A DNA stretch of 64,000 bases from an uncultured Bryobacterales bacterium (GCA_951813065.1 CATOTH010000007.1:223797-287796); one strand, 5' to 3'. Positions 37,692 through 47,251 are shown, counted from the stretch's first letter. Numbers and translations: made by a program. Notes: generated by a model from the letters alone, not told the origin.

Positions 37692-38042
37692 GCACCGCCG
37701 CACCGGAACGCCCTGGGCAGCCTTGCCGCAAGCTGCGCTCATATCGCAGAGCTCTCCACCGTAGGGAGACCGTGAGTCCTCGTCCTTCATTGGTCGATAG
37801 TCCCCCTCCAACGTTGTGGGAATGTGCTAAAGTCAAAGCACCACTTTCTTGAGGATGGTCGTCGACGCTTTCGGCGTTCTGCCGAACCTGAAGCTACAAT
37901 CCTCACCAAAGCAGCTACAAAAGGGCGCGCGGCCTCATCAAGAGACAGAGTGCACTGTCGTCGTCAAGTCGACGGTGCCTCGACAAGAACCCCTCGGCGC
38001 GTTCAGGGCCTGTTTGGGCCAAGCACACTCAAAGGACTCACC
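37692..38042 (+). promoter_or_regulatory. Long leader of the cold-shock gene
   Basis: 351 bases separate GH4 from the cold-shock ATG. The stretch has an octamer AGCTACAA repeated twice near 37890-37920 and small hairpins, and ends in AAAGGA (38031-38036) six bases before the ATG. cspA-type mRNAs commonly carry long structured leaders, so part of this is probably transcribed. I cannot fix the promoter. Confidence 0.4.
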
Positions 38043-38246
38043 ATGGCATCTACTACCGGCAAGATCAAGCGCATCTTGGACAAGGGATTCGGCTTCATTG
38101 CCGCGTCCGACGGCATCGAATACTTCTTCCACCAGTCTGCGTGCACGGGCACGCCATTCGACTCGTTGCGGGAAGGCGATACCGTGACGTTTACTCTAGG
38201 CCAGGGCCCCAAGGGCCCCCGCGCCGAGAACGTCTCACTCGCCTAG
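38043..38246 (+). CDS. Cold-shock domain protein
   Basis: A 67-residue single cold-shock domain, an RNA/ssDNA-binding OB fold that melts mRNA structure. RNP1 is KGFGFIAA and the RNP2 position is IEYFFHQSA, where most family members have a VFVHxSA core, so the first aromatic position is altered. GKIKRILDKGFGFI and FTLGQGPKGPRAENV match the ends of the family. The start is the ATG at 38043 with AAAGGA upstream; the long open frame before it is leader sequence. It is monocistronic. Confidence 0.92.
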   Translation: MASTTGKIKRILDKGFGFIAASDGIEYFFHQSACTGTPFDSLREGDTVTFTLGQGPKGPRAENVSLA

Positions 38247-38776
38247 CCGGCTCCACATTTGAACCCGGTTTCCGCAAGGCCATCGGGTTCGTGTCTCCCT
38301 GTCTCCCCAAGACATTGGCGGTGCCCACCCACCAGGTGAGGCACAGAGGTGGACCGTGCCGGGATCGTCAGAGACCGGTTTCGCTGAATCAGGCCCCTGC
38401 GGCCCAGTGCTCAGCTGTCAACCGAAGCCCGATCGTCTGGGCCAAGAGCGGCACCCTGCAGTCATCCGGCTCCGGACTCGATGCGACCCGTAGCGTGCGG
38501 ATGGCGCACGCGGCATCGTTCTTCAGGTGGCGGACATCGTTCGTCTCGCCGTCTTGGTTCATCTTGCTGCGGCGGACAGGGACCAGCACGCGATCGCCGG
38601 CGGCGTAGGCGGCCACGCACGGAGTGGTGCCCTTTCTCGACACACTGCAGGTGTGTTTCAGGGCAGCCAAGACAATTTCCCACCAAGTGGATGGACTGTG
38701 GCCACCCCTGACCCTAAACTTATAGTTGCCAGCTTCTCGAAAGATGACTCACGCTTGAATCCCCAAGGAGGGCACC
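38247..38776. other. Spacer with a weak hairpin, no gene
   Basis: 530 bases. A 7-bp inverted repeat (38260-38266 and 38283-38289) shortly after the cold-shock stop could end that transcript, but it has no T-run. A 93-codon frame on the minus strand (38389-38670) has no family resemblance and I do not call it. The PIG-L ribosome-binding site AAGGAGG closes the stretch. Confidence 0.4.
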
Positions 38777-41524
38777 ATGCGACTTTGGCTTCGAGTATTT
38801 GACTCGGTTTCCCCTGTTTTGCTGACCGTTCTGGTCTTGGTTGGTTGGACGCACACCGCCAAAGCCCAGTCCGGGCTTGAATTGGACCGCGTACTGACAC
38901 TGGCCGAGTCAAGGACCGGCCCTCGCTCGCTCTCGGTCGATTGGGGCGCTCCCGGACTCTGGCAGCGCTTGCTCCGGCTACAGACGACGGCAAGCGCCCT
39001 CTACACCGCGGCCCATCCGGATGACGAACAGGGCGGAGCATTGACCTACCTCAGTCGCGGGCACGGTGTGCGCACATCTCTGTTGACTCTCAACCGTGGC
39101 GAGGGGGGTGCCAATGCGATCGGATCCGAGTTGTTCGACGCGTTGGGTTTGATTCGAACCGAGGAGTTGCTTGTCTCCGATCGCTACTACGGTCTTGACG
39201 ACCAATACTTCACCACCTTGATCGACTACGGCTACTCCAAGAACCTGGAGGAGGCTCTCGGACAGTGGGGCCGGGAGAACGTCCTGCGGGATGTCGTGAG
39301 GGTCATTCGAATCAATCGTCCTCTGGTCCTGGTTTCTCGCTTCTACGGTAGCGAGAGAGACGGCCATGGGAATCATGAGACGGCCGGAGTAGTGACCCAG
39401 GAAGCATTCGCGCTGGCCGGCGACCCCGAGAAATTCCCCGAGCAGATCCGCGACGAGGGGCTTAGGCCGTGGCAGCCTCTCAAGGTCTATCGGAGCAACC
39501 TGCGGTCGTCCCGCCTCTCGGGTCCAAGCAGCAATCCACCCGATCATCGCTGGCATGTCAACGTCAACGCCGGGGAGTTCAGTCCCTGGCTGGGACAGAC
39601 CTACGAACAGTTTTCGACGTTGGGATTGAGTTTTCAGCGGTCCCAGACCAGCGGACGTCGGCGCGAGCGCGCAGGGGCCTACCACCACTATTTCGAGAGA
39701 GTGGACAGCCGCGTCGAGGCTCCGGACCGAGAATCCGGATTCTTCGACGGAATTGACACCTCGATACCCGGAATCTTCAGACTGGTGGGCAGTACGCCGC
39801 CCGAGGGCGTGTCCGCGCTGCTTTCGGAAGTGCAGAGCCGCGTACAGGACTCGGTGGCGGCGTACAGCGTGCGAAACCCCTCCGCGGTGGCACCCTTCCT
39901 CGTTCAGGGCTTGGGTCTGATCCGGGAAGCTATCCGGCTATCCGAGGGCAATGACGAAGCGCTGTTCCTGCTGACAATCAAGGAGCGCCAGTTTCAGGAC
40001 GCCATCAACACGGCCCTCGGGCTCCAGCTCCGAGCCGTGGCCGCTCCGCCCGATTCGGCAGCTCCTGCTTCCCCATTCTCTTCGCCGGCCACCATGGGAG
40101 TGGTAATTCCCGGCCAGGAATTCCAGGTGGAAGTTTCTCTGGTCAATCCCAGCAGCCTTCCAATCCGAACTGAGCGGATCGCACTGGAGAGCGAAGGGAA
40201 CTGGGAAGTCGAGGCGGACTCGCAATCTGGCAAGTCGTTGCAATCAGGGGAATCGCTCGCGGCCAAGGTCGCGGTCACGACGCCCCGAAACGCCACGCCC
40301 GCTCGGCGGTACTACCGACGCGAATCGATCCATGAGAGCCGGTACCGGGTTCGGGATCCGCAATACCTGCATTTGGCAGGTCGCGAGCCGGCGCTTACGG
40401 CGGCAGTGGACTACTCGATCGGCGGCCAGTCGGTCCGGGCCAGCGCAGTGGTGTATCGCCGCGAGGCGAACCTCCCCTACGGGTACGAGTACCGCGAGTT
40501 GAAGGTCGCGCCCGCCATTGCCGTCAATGTGTCACCAACCAATCTGATCGTCCCGCTGGGCTCGGCCCGGAACAGGGTGTCAATCGAGGTGGAACTGATC
40601 AACAACCAGGTCGGGGGCAGCCAAGGCGAACTCGTGCTGGAACTGCCAGACGGCTGGCGCGCCCAGCCGAGCAGCCAGGCCTTTCAATTCGCTCAAGCCA
40701 ACGCGCGCCGGAACTTCACGTTCTCGGTTTCGATACCCCAGCTGCGGGCGGGCACATATGACCTGCAGGTCGTCGCCAAAGCGGGTGGGAGCGAGTACCG
40801 CGAGGGCTACCAGGTCATCCGGCATCGAGACTACGACATTCGCTACGTCTACCAGGATTCGGTGACCCGCATCACAGGGGCCGATGTCAAGATCGCTCGC
40901 GGATTGAAGGTGGGCTACGTCATGGGAGTGGGTGACGAAGTTCCGAGCGGAATCGAACAGATGGGTGCCGACGTCACACTGCTGGGAACGGAGGACCTAG
41001 CCACTGGATCCCTGGACGAGTACAGCACGATTGTGATCGGCACGCGAGCCTATGCCGTTCGGCAGGACTTGATCAACTACAACCAACGGCTACTCGACTA
41101 TGCTCGCGCCGGCGGAAATCTCGTCGTTCTCTACCAAACGCAGGAATTCGTTCCGGGGAAATGGGCCGCATTCCCGGCCGATCTCCCGCGTAGGGCCGAG
41201 GAGGTTTCCGAGGAAGACGCGCCGGTACGGATCCTAGCCCCCGACCACGCAGTCTTCCAAGGGCCCAACAGCATTACCGCAGCCGACTTCGACGGCTGGG
41301 TGGAACAGCGCGGTTCCAAGTTCTTCTCCAGCTGGGACGACGCATACGTTCCCATGATCGAGACGCAGGACCAAGGGCAGGAACCGCAGCAAGGAGGGTG
41401 GCTGACGGCTCAGTACGGAAGGGGCCACTACACCTATTTCGCCTATGCGATTCACCGACAAGTGCCTTACAGTGTGGCCGGAGCCTACCGGATCTTCGCG
41501 AACGTCCTATCTCTGGGCCGCTGA
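38777..41524 (+). CDS. Exported PIG-L deacetylase fused to C-terminal beta and amidotransferase-like domains
   Basis: A 915-residue exported protein (signal peptide to about residue 31). The N-terminal third is a PIG-L/LmbE zinc deacetylase: AAHPDDEQGG (His80, Asp82, Asp83) and HGNHE give the metal ligands. PIG-L enzymes remove N-acetyl groups from GlcNAc-containing glycans or conjugates. The middle (about 400-680) is beta-rich, with NPxTF-like immunoglobulin-type segments. The last part (about 710-910: KVGYVMGVGDEVPSGIEQMG; IVIGTRAYAVRQDLINYNQR) resembles a class I amidotransferase-like flavodoxin fold without an obvious nucleophile Cys. The start has a strong AAGGAGG site. The domain fusion suggests an extracellular glycan processor. 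Confidence 0.85.
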   Translation: MRLWLRVFDSVSPVLLTVLVLVGWTHTAKAQSGLELDRVLTLAESRTGPRSLSVDWGAPGLWQRLLRLQTTASALYTAAHPDDEQGGALTYLSRGHGVRTSLLTLNRGEGGANAIGSELFDALGLIRTEELLVSDRYYGLDDQYFTTLIDYGYSKNLEEALGQWGRENVLRDVVRVIRINRPLVLVSRFYGSERDGHGNHETAGVVTQEAFALAGDPEKFPEQIRDEGLRPWQPLKVYRSNLRSSRLSGPSSNPPDHRWHVNVNAGEFSPWLGQTYEQFSTLGLSFQRSQTSGRRRERAGAYHHYFERVDSRVEAPDRESGFFDGIDTSIPGIFRLVGSTPPEGVSALLSEVQSRVQDSVAAYSVRNPSAVAPFLVQGLGLIREAIRLSEGNDEALFLLTIKERQFQDAINTALGLQLRAVAAPPDSAAPASPFSSPATMGVVIPGQEFQVEVSLVNPSSLPIRTERIALESEGNWEVEADSQSGKSLQSGESLAAKVAVTTPRNATPARRYYRRESIHESRYRVRDPQYLHLAGREPALTAAVDYSIGGQSVRASAVVYRREANLPYGYEYRELKVAPAIAVNVSPTNLIVPLGSARNRVSIEVELINNQVGGSQGELVLELPDGWRAQPSSQAFQFAQANARRNFTFSVSIPQLRAGTYDLQVVAKAGGSEYREGYQVIRHRDYDIRYVYQDSVTRITGADVKIARGLKVGYVMGVGDEVPSGIEQMGADVTLLGTEDLATGSLDEYSTIVIGTRAYAVRQDLINYNQRLLDYARAGGNLVVLYQTQEFVPGKWAAFPADLPRRAEEVSEEDAPVRILAPDHAVFQGPNSITAADFDGWVEQRGSKFFSSWDDAYVPMIETQDQGQEPQQGGWLTAQYGRGHYTYFAYAIHRQVPYSVAGAYRIFANVLSLGR

Positions 41525-41557
41525 CCCGAGCGACGGTATTAGGTCGAGACTGGCCGG

Positions 41558-41574
41558 GCCTGCCAATGGCAGGC
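41558..41574. terminator. Hairpin between convergent PIG-L and DUF1080 genes
   Basis: GCCTGCC and GGCAGGC with an AAT loop form a perfect 7-bp stem in the 137-base gap between two convergent genes. It could serve either strand. No T-run. Confidence 0.4.
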
Positions 41575-41661
41575 AGTCCAACGATCACTGTCGCAGTTGA
41601 AGCCTTCCCGAGAGTCGATTCGAGACACCCAGGACCGACCGGACTTCCCGCTTCTCGACGC

Positions 41662-42321
41662 CTACAGTTCCTTGATCCGAATATTCCGGCACTCAATCTG
41701 CATGGCGGGCCCACGGTGCAGCTGGATCGCGATGATTCCGCTCCCGGTGTTGTCATCGGTGCCGTCGAATGTCACTTTGCCGTTCAGGATCAACCGTACG
41801 CGATCACCTTCCGCCAGAATCTCGTAGTGGTTCCACTGCTGGCGCAACACGACATCCTTCGCCCGTTGCCAGCCTTCGTCCGGCGTAGCCATCAGTTCGC
41901 GCCGACGGCCCCTTTCTTCATAGAAGTTTCCCCACGCCGAACGATCGCCGGCATCCGAAAGATCGGCTTGGTAACCACGCACGATCCAGCCGGCGCCCGG
42001 CAGCTGCTCGCTCCGAAACTGGATGCCAGAATTCCCGTTTCGCAAGCGGACTTCGAGTCTCAAGACGAAATCCCTGAACGGTTTTCGGTAAATCAGGAAC
42101 GTGTTGGTTTCGACCGGATGACCGTCGCTCGAACCGACAATTGAGCCGTCCCGAACAGACCACAGGCTGGGGTCGCCGTCCCAGCCATCCAGACTCTCCC
42201 CGTCAAAGAGCAGAACGTAGCCCTCGTCACGCTCGGCTTCAGTGAGTCGGTTGGGCTGTGAGAATGCCGGAACTCCGGCAACGACCAACATCGCGACAAG
42301 CTGCTTGAGTGTTTGCTTCAC
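41662..42321 (-). CDS. Exported DUF1080 (3-keto-disaccharide hydrolase-like) protein
   Basis: A 219-residue exported protein with a signal peptide (MKQTLKQLVAMLVVAGVPAF) and one DUF1080 concanavalin-like jelly-roll domain. Signatures are YVLLFDGESLDGWDGD near the N terminus, FRDFVLRLEVRLRNGNSGIQFRS in the middle and WNHYEILAEGDRVRLILNG near the end. Members have recently been shown to hydrolyse 3-keto-glycosides, and many are found beside glycan-degrading genes. It is convergent with the PIG-L gene and alone on its strand. The enzymatic role is inferred from family. Confidence 0.88.
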   Translation of the reverse strand: MKQTLKQLVAMLVVAGVPAFSQPNRLTEAERDEGYVLLFDGESLDGWDGDPSLWSVRDGSIVGSSDGHPVETNTFLIYRKPFRDFVLRLEVRLRNGNSGIQFRSEQLPGAGWIVRGYQADLSDAGDRSAWGNFYEERGRRRELMATPDEGWQRAKDVVLRQQWNHYEILAEGDRVRLILNGKVTFDGTDDNTGSGIIAIQLHRGPAMQIECRNIRIKEL

Positions 42322-43085
42322 GTTAGTCCCCGAGATACAAGTTGGGCTGAATGCATCATCTCATCCCAAGTGAACGTGCGACCTAGAATTGTCTTGACAT
42401 CGCTCGCGGCGCCTCGGAACATTCATCCATCGTCCTACGTGCCGCAAACGCCGTCCCCCCGGGCCACCCTGTCTGCGTCACAACCTCCTCGCTGCCTCTG
42501 CATGTAGCTCAGCTACAGTCGGGAAAAGGCGGGCGGATCGGCTGAGGGCATTCCGGTGCCAATGCGGCCGGCTGGACACTCGGGTTGAGGCCTGTCTGTG
42601 AGCATGGAGATGCTCCTGCGAATGCAGGCCTGGTTTGACGCCTCACAGATGCGTTCGCGCGAAAGCGAGATCCAAGTCAAGCGTTACGAGCCGGCCTGAT
42701 TGGCAGCTGTCACATCCGCACTGCAGACCAACCCCAACAACCCCGCCAAGGCCAGAGCGAGATGGTCAAGTGCATGCAGCTGGCGTCGAGATGTTGCAGT
42801 GTCGAGAGGAAGAGGCTCACCGCGAGCTTCTTGCGAGCTGGCTGGCTGCCTCTCAATTCCGTTGGCCCCAGCAGTATCCGGTGGTCTCACAACCAACAGG
42901 CTCCCGGCCCTGTTCGTACTGAACATCAACGCGGATCAGAATGAGGCCGAACACGGTTGCGTTCGGCGCCCCACGCTCAGCGGAGCGATTGGACTGCTTC
43001 CTTGATCAAGGATCGGCCTCCTGCGATCGTCCGTCGAACTAGACAACCAGAACGCCAAGCGGCACGCCCTCCAACCCGGTCAACC
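42322..43085. other. Long spacer with no gene recognised
   Basis: 764 bases between the DUF1080 start and the end of the sugar-acid operon, both on the minus strand. Several short frames overlap here on both strands, none with family character. No repeats or RNA genes seen; a decayed gene cannot be excluded. Confidence 0.4.
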
Positions 43086-44327
43086 TCAATCGCCAACACG
43101 AAAGTCCTGACCTTCGGCGACAGGCCGGACTACTGGTCGCTGGGCAACTGCATTCAATCGATCCTCATCGATTTCCACGCCGAGGCCCGGACCGAAGGGC
43201 ACCCTATACGTGGCACCATCCATCGCGAGCGGGTCGGAAAGGAAGCGGTTGGCTACCGAAAACACCGCCGGGTTGTATTCGGCAAGCTCGACGTTGCGCA
43301 TCGCTGCGGAAAAATGCAGTGCCGCCGCGATCTGCGGACCCATCGCGATGCTGATGTGCGGAACGATCTTGATCCCCGATCCACTCTCTCCGGCGAGCGC
43401 AGAGGCCTCGGTGATGCCGAAGCGACCGAGGTCCGGTTGCAGCCAGCGGACGCAGCCGCGCTCGAGGAACGGCGCCAGTTCCCAGCGGGAGCGGTAGCTC
43501 TCCCCGAGTGCGAGCGGGGTGCGGATCTCGGAGGCTAATCTCGCATGCTCATCCGGAAACTCCGGAGGTAGCGGGCACTCGAACCACAATGCGCTTCGAT
43601 CGTCGAGTTTCCGCCCGAACTCCACGGCCGTCGCTGCGTCGAGGCGCCACAGTGCGTCCACGGCGATGGACGCGCCGGCTCCCAGCGAACTCCGCATCCG
43701 ATCGATTAGATCGAACAGTTCCTCATCCGTGCGGTCATGAAAGAGCTTGAACGTCCGGAATCCACGAGCCCAAGCCTCTCGCGCAAACTCGACCCGCTCC
43801 TCGTTGTTCGCGCCTCGAAGACCCGACAGGTACGCGGGAATCCGACGCTTCGGGCCGGTCGGCTCAAGCAGCTCCCCGACCGACTGGCCACATTTCTTTC
43901 CGGCCAGGTCCCACAAGGCGAGGTCGACACCGGCGATCGCATCCAGCATGAATCCGCCAGCCTGTCCTCGAACGCGCATGGTGGAATACATGCGGTCTCT
44001 CAACGCCATCACGCGTTCCGGGGATCCGTCGAAGACCGTTCCTTCGATCGCCGGGCAGAGCAGTTGGTCGATGATCAGGCAAGCGACGTCAGGAGCGAGC
44101 GGGGCTTGCGACTCGCCCCAACCGGTCAAGCCTGACTCCAGCGTCACCTTGACCAGCGCAGCCTCGAAGTTCACGGAATACAGCGCACCGTTGGTTTCGG
44201 ACCAACGGTAGTCGAACCGGCCGGTCTCAAGTTGTGTCGGTGACCCGGCCGTGCCCCGCACGGCCTCTGCATCGCGCGGAAGCCGGATCGAGAATGCCTC
44301 GATCGACGCAATGCGATCTGTGGGCAT
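43086..44327 (-). CDS. Enolase-superfamily sugar-acid dehydratase (mandelate racemase subgroup)
   Basis: A 413-residue mandelate racemase/muconate lactonizing enzyme-type protein. Three metal ligands are visible in order: Asp in AVDALWRL, Glu in WFECPLPPE, Glu in LALGESYRS. The His-Asp catalytic dyad of the MR subgroup is present: Asp in LQPDLGRFGIT and His in IVPHISIAMG. The other face has KLFHD where KxK is usual, so the second Lys is replaced. This suggests a dehydratase using the His-Asp side, as in several acid-sugar dehydratases. It is last in a four-gene operon, five bases after the DHDPS-like gene. Substrate unresolved. Confidence 0.85.
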   Translation of the reverse strand: MPTDRIASIEAFSIRLPRDAEAVRGTAGSPTQLETGRFDYRWSETNGALYSVNFEAALVKVTLESGLTGWGESQAPLAPDVACLIIDQLLCPAIEGTVFDGSPERVMALRDRMYSTMRVRGQAGGFMLDAIAGVDLALWDLAGKKCGQSVGELLEPTGPKRRIPAYLSGLRGANNEERVEFAREAWARGFRTFKLFHDRTDEELFDLIDRMRSSLGAGASIAVDALWRLDAATAVEFGRKLDDRSALWFECPLPPEFPDEHARLASEIRTPLALGESYRSRWELAPFLERGCVRWLQPDLGRFGITEASALAGESGSGIKIVPHISIAMGPQIAAALHFSAAMRNVELAEYNPAVFSVANRFLSDPLAMDGATYRVPFGPGLGVEIDEDRLNAVAQRPVVRPVAEGQDFRVGD

Positions 44328-44332
44328 CGATC

Positions 44333-45226
44333 TCAGACTGGCCGGACAAGCGATCGCAGCGCTTCGAGTTCGCGCAGTCCTGCGCTGTCCAACGAGCGCG
44401 TGGGATGCCGGACCCTCGCGGATTGGATGATCCCCTCCGCCCTGAGATTGTGCTTGACTGCAGACACGCCTAGTCCCGGCTGCAATTCGAAGCGGATCAG
44501 CGGCAACGCTCGGCCAAAAATGTCCCAGGCTTCCCTGTCGTGTTCGGTCACAAGAGCGTTCCAGATCGCAACATAGACAGAGGTCATGTCACTGGCGGGC
44601 ATTGTGCCCCGTGCCCCTCGCTGCCATTCCTCGATCAGGAACTGGCCATTCAATCCACCAAATAGCGAAATCGTGTCGCCTGCCGCCTCCAGCGTCTTGG
44701 AAATCTTCGGGGCGGTCGGAGGGGCTTCGACCTTGACATAGTCGACATGCTCAATCTCTCGAGCCATGCTGGCCAGTAGGGCCGGAGGCATGTTGACCTG
44801 CGACAGCATCGGTGCGTCTTGCACCATGATCGGAATGCCAATCGCATCGCTGATCGCGGAAAAGAAAAAGCGCAGGCCATCGCCGTCGGGTCGCATGTAG
44901 TACGGGGGAAGGACCATCAGTCCAGCCGCGCCTTGCCCCTCCGCTTCGCGGCAGGATTCTACAGCGGCATCGGTTCCGGTCTCCCCGATTCCAACCACCA
45001 CGGGCGCGCGGCCTCCTATGCAGTCCACGATCGTGTCCAGCAGTACGCGTTTCTCGGAAGGCAGCAGCGCGTATCCTTCGCCGGCGTTTCCAAATGCTCC
45101 GAGACCATGCGCCCCTTGTTCCAGCAAGTGGTCAACCACCCGCAGCTGGCTCTCGATGTCAATGCGACCGTCATCGAGGAAGGGGGTCACGAGAATCGGA
45201 TAAACCCCGGAGAAAGATCGATTCAT
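44333..45226 (-). CDS. Dihydrodipicolinate synthase/N-acetylneuraminate lyase family protein
   Basis: A 297-residue class I aldolase TIM barrel. The Schiff-base Lys is in HVDYVKVEAPPT, the Tyr of the proton relay in PPYYMRP, and GNAGEGYALLPSEKRVLL matches the carboxylate-binding TGE region in variant form. In this context (sugar-acid dehydratase, MFS transporter, GntR regulator) it is more likely a keto-deoxy sugar-acid aldolase or 5-keto-4-deoxyglucarate-type dehydratase than lysine-pathway DapA. The ATG at 45226 has a good GAGGTGG site; a GTG at 45235 is the alternative. Starts 11 bases after the GntR stop. Confidence 0.85.
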   Translation of the reverse strand: MNRSFSGVYPILVTPFLDDGRIDIESQLRVVDHLLEQGAHGLGAFGNAGEGYALLPSEKRVLLDTIVDCIGGRAPVVVGIGETGTDAAVESCREAEGQGAAGLMVLPPYYMRPDGDGLRFFFSAISDAIGIPIMVQDAPMLSQVNMPPALLASMAREIEHVDYVKVEAPPTAPKISKTLEAAGDTISLFGGLNGQFLIEEWQRGARGTMPASDMTSVYVAIWNALVTEHDREAWDIFGRALPLIRFELQPGLGVSAVKHNLRAEGIIQSARVRHPTRSLDSAGLRELEALRSLVRPV

Positions 45227-45236
45227 CACGGCCACC

Positions 45237-45995
45237 TCATCGGCGAACAGGGGCGCGATGCGCTGACTCGCGCGCGGCGCGGATGTCGCCGATCAACGCG
45301 GCTTTGGCACGTTCGACGTGCACCGATAGAGCGTCGGTGAGTTCGCTCGAGGACCGCGCACGCAGAGCAGCGACCATCGCACGGTGCTCGCGTTGCGCTT
45401 GCGGCACTCTGGATTCCCAGTCCTGGCTCGAGACGTGTACGGTCGCTATTTTCAGGTGTGCGTTCAACTGCTTGTACATTTCGTAGAGCTTCTCGTTCCC
45501 AGACAGCCGCACGATCAAGAGATGGAACTCCCAATTCACCCGGTCATGCTTTCCCATTCCGCGGCTTCCCTGATCGGCTGCTTCGTCCATCTTCCGGACA
45601 TGGTCTTCGAGTTCCGCGATGTCCTGGTCGCAAACGTGCAGCACAGCGGTCTCCGCTGCTAGCCGATCCAAGGCGCGGCGGAGATCAAACGTCTCGGCCA
45701 CCTCCTGCTCGTCTGCCTGGGCGACATAGCTTCCGCTCCGGGGACGGACATCGACCAGTCCCTCCTCGCTAAGCCGGTCGATCGCCTGGCGGACTGGCAT
45801 CTGGCTGACGCCCAAACCACCCGCCAAATCCGGAATCGAGAGGCGCTCGCCGGGCTGGAACCGGTGGTCCACAATGGCGCCCAACACTTCCTCGTAGACG
45901 TAGTCGGAAATCCGCTGGCGCTCGACAGGCTGAAACACGGCAGGTCGGGATTCGTCTTTCGAAGATGGCATAGCTGGTAAACGCAATCGGGTCAA
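45237..45995 (-). CDS. GntR-family (FadR/FCD subgroup) transcriptional regulator
   Basis: A 252-residue regulator with an N-terminal winged helix (RISDYVYEEVLGAIVDHRFQPGERLSIPDLAGGLGVSQMPVRQ region, read in order) and a C-terminal FCD all-helical ligand domain in which FDLRRALDRLAAE and REHRAMVAALRAR are typical. FCD regulators usually repress sugar-acid operons and sense the acid. I place the start at a TTG at 45995: AAGGAG (46002-46007 on the complement) lies six bases upstream, while the ATG at 45971 has no site. The TTG overlaps the transporter stop as TTGA, so the genes are coupled. Being inside the operon implies autoregulation. Confidence 0.85.
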   Translation of the reverse strand: MTRLRLPAMPSSKDESRPAVFQPVERQRISDYVYEEVLGAIVDHRFQPGERLSIPDLAGGLGVSQMPVRQAIDRLSEEGLVDVRPRSGSYVAQADEQEVAETFDLRRALDRLAAETAVLHVCDQDIAELEDHVRKMDEAADQGSRGMGKHDRVNWEFHLLIVRLSGNEKLYEMYKQLNAHLKIATVHVSSQDWESRVPQAQREHRAMVAALRARSSSELTDALSVHVERAKAALIGDIRAARESAHRAPVRR

Positions 45996-47251
45996 CCCGT
46001 GCTCCTTTCCAAGACATCACCTTTGGCAAGAACGTGCAATATGACAAGGGCGACCGGGTGCAGAAAAGCCATCACAAAAAAGATCGCCGCGTACGAATAA
46101 TTCTCGACGACGAAACCCGTGACCCCTGTGAATATAACACCACCGAGGGAACTCCCGAGACCCACGATCCCGGCCGCTGAGCCGACCACCGCCGTAGGGT
46201 ACACGTCATTGGTCATGGTCATGAGATTGGTCTTCCAGACCATGTGGGCGAACGTGACAGCGCAGATTGCACCGACGGCCACCGTTGACGAATCGATGGC
46301 GGGCACGAGCAAGCTAAGCGGCATCACCGCCGCGGCTGGGAGCATGACCCACTTTCGCGCGCGAACTGGGGCTAGTCCACGCCGGATCAGCCTTCCCGAC
46401 AGCCAGCCTCCCGCAAGCGCACCAAGGTCGGCGGTCAGGTACGGCACCCACGCGGTCAAACCGATCTCGACAATGCTGAAGCCACGTTCGGCACTGAGGT
46501 ATTTGGGCAGGTAAAAAAGGTAGAACCACCAAACCGGGTCCGCCAGGACGCGTGCCAGGAACAGGGCCCAGGTCTGGCGGAATCCGAAGAGCTGCACCCA
46601 CCGCACGGGTCTATGGGGCACGCGACCCGGTGCCGACTCGATCAGGGAGCGCTCCTCGCTCGTTACGCGCGGGTGCCGCTCTGGAACCCAGTACCAACGG
46701 AGCCAGAATGCCAGCCAGACGAACCCCATCGCACCGGTCACGACGAATGCGGTGCGCCAACCCCACTGCGTGAAGATCAGTACGATTAGGGGCGGAGCAA
46801 GAATCGCTCCGGTCGATGCAGCCGCGTTGACCAGCCCGTTCGCGAAACCGCGCTCCTGCGGAGGGAACCATTCCGAGATCGCCTTCTCAGCAGCCAGGAA
46901 ATTGCCCGACTCGCCGATGCCTAGCAGGGCCCGGAATGCACCCAGGCCCAATGCGCCACGCGAAAGGGCGTGACCAGCGTTGGCCAGCGACCACCACACC
47001 ATCGACACGGCAAGGGCGACGCGGGTTCCCCAACGGTCGATGATCCGGCCCCACACCATGTACATGCCCGCGTAGCAGATCAGGAACGCCTGCACTACCT
47101 GGGAATACTCGATCTCAGACAGGCCCAGTTCGGCCGAGATTTCCGAGGCCAGCACGGAAAGCGTTTGGCGGTCGATGTAGTTGATCACGGTGGCGGCGAA
47201 GAGCAGTGCCGCGATCCGCCAGCGCACGTTCGGCAGTAGATCGGAAGACAT
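45992..47251 (-). CDS. MFS transporter of the anion:cation symporter (sugar-acid) family
   Basis: A 419-residue major facilitator with twelve hydrophobic segments. TVINYIDRQTLSVLASEI and the GRIIDRWGTRVALAVSMV loop (the MFS A-motif between helices 2 and 3) match the ACS family of hexuronate, galactonate and glucarate porters (ExuT/GudP/DgoT type). GIGESGNFLAAEKAISEWFP in helix 4 is also an ACS signature. It heads the operon with a GntR regulator, a DHDPS-like enzyme and an enolase-superfamily dehydratase, so it probably imports the sugar acid they degrade. ATG at 47251 chosen; a TTG lies two codons upstream. Confidence 0.9.
   Translation of the reverse strand: MSSDLLPNVRWRIAALLFAATVINYIDRQTLSVLASEISAELGLSEIEYSQVVQAFLICYAGMYMVWGRIIDRWGTRVALAVSMVWWSLANAGHALSRGALGLGAFRALLGIGESGNFLAAEKAISEWFPPQERGFANGLVNAAASTGAILAPPLIVLIFTQWGWRTAFVVTGAMGFVWLAFWLRWYWVPERHPRVTSEERSLIESAPGRVPHRPVRWVQLFGFRQTWALFLARVLADPVWWFYLFYLPKYLSAERGFSIVEIGLTAWVPYLTADLGALAGGWLSGRLIRRGLAPVRARKWVMLPAAAVMPLSLLVPAIDSSTVAVGAICAVTFAHMVWKTNLMTMTNDVYPTAVVGSAAGIVGLGSSLGGVIFTGVTGFVVENYSYAAIFFVMAFLHPVALVILHVLAKGDVLERSTG

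Noticed and set aside
38389..38670. Possible 93-codon gene on the minus strand
   Set aside because: No ribosome-binding site, no family similarity and no neighbours on that strand.
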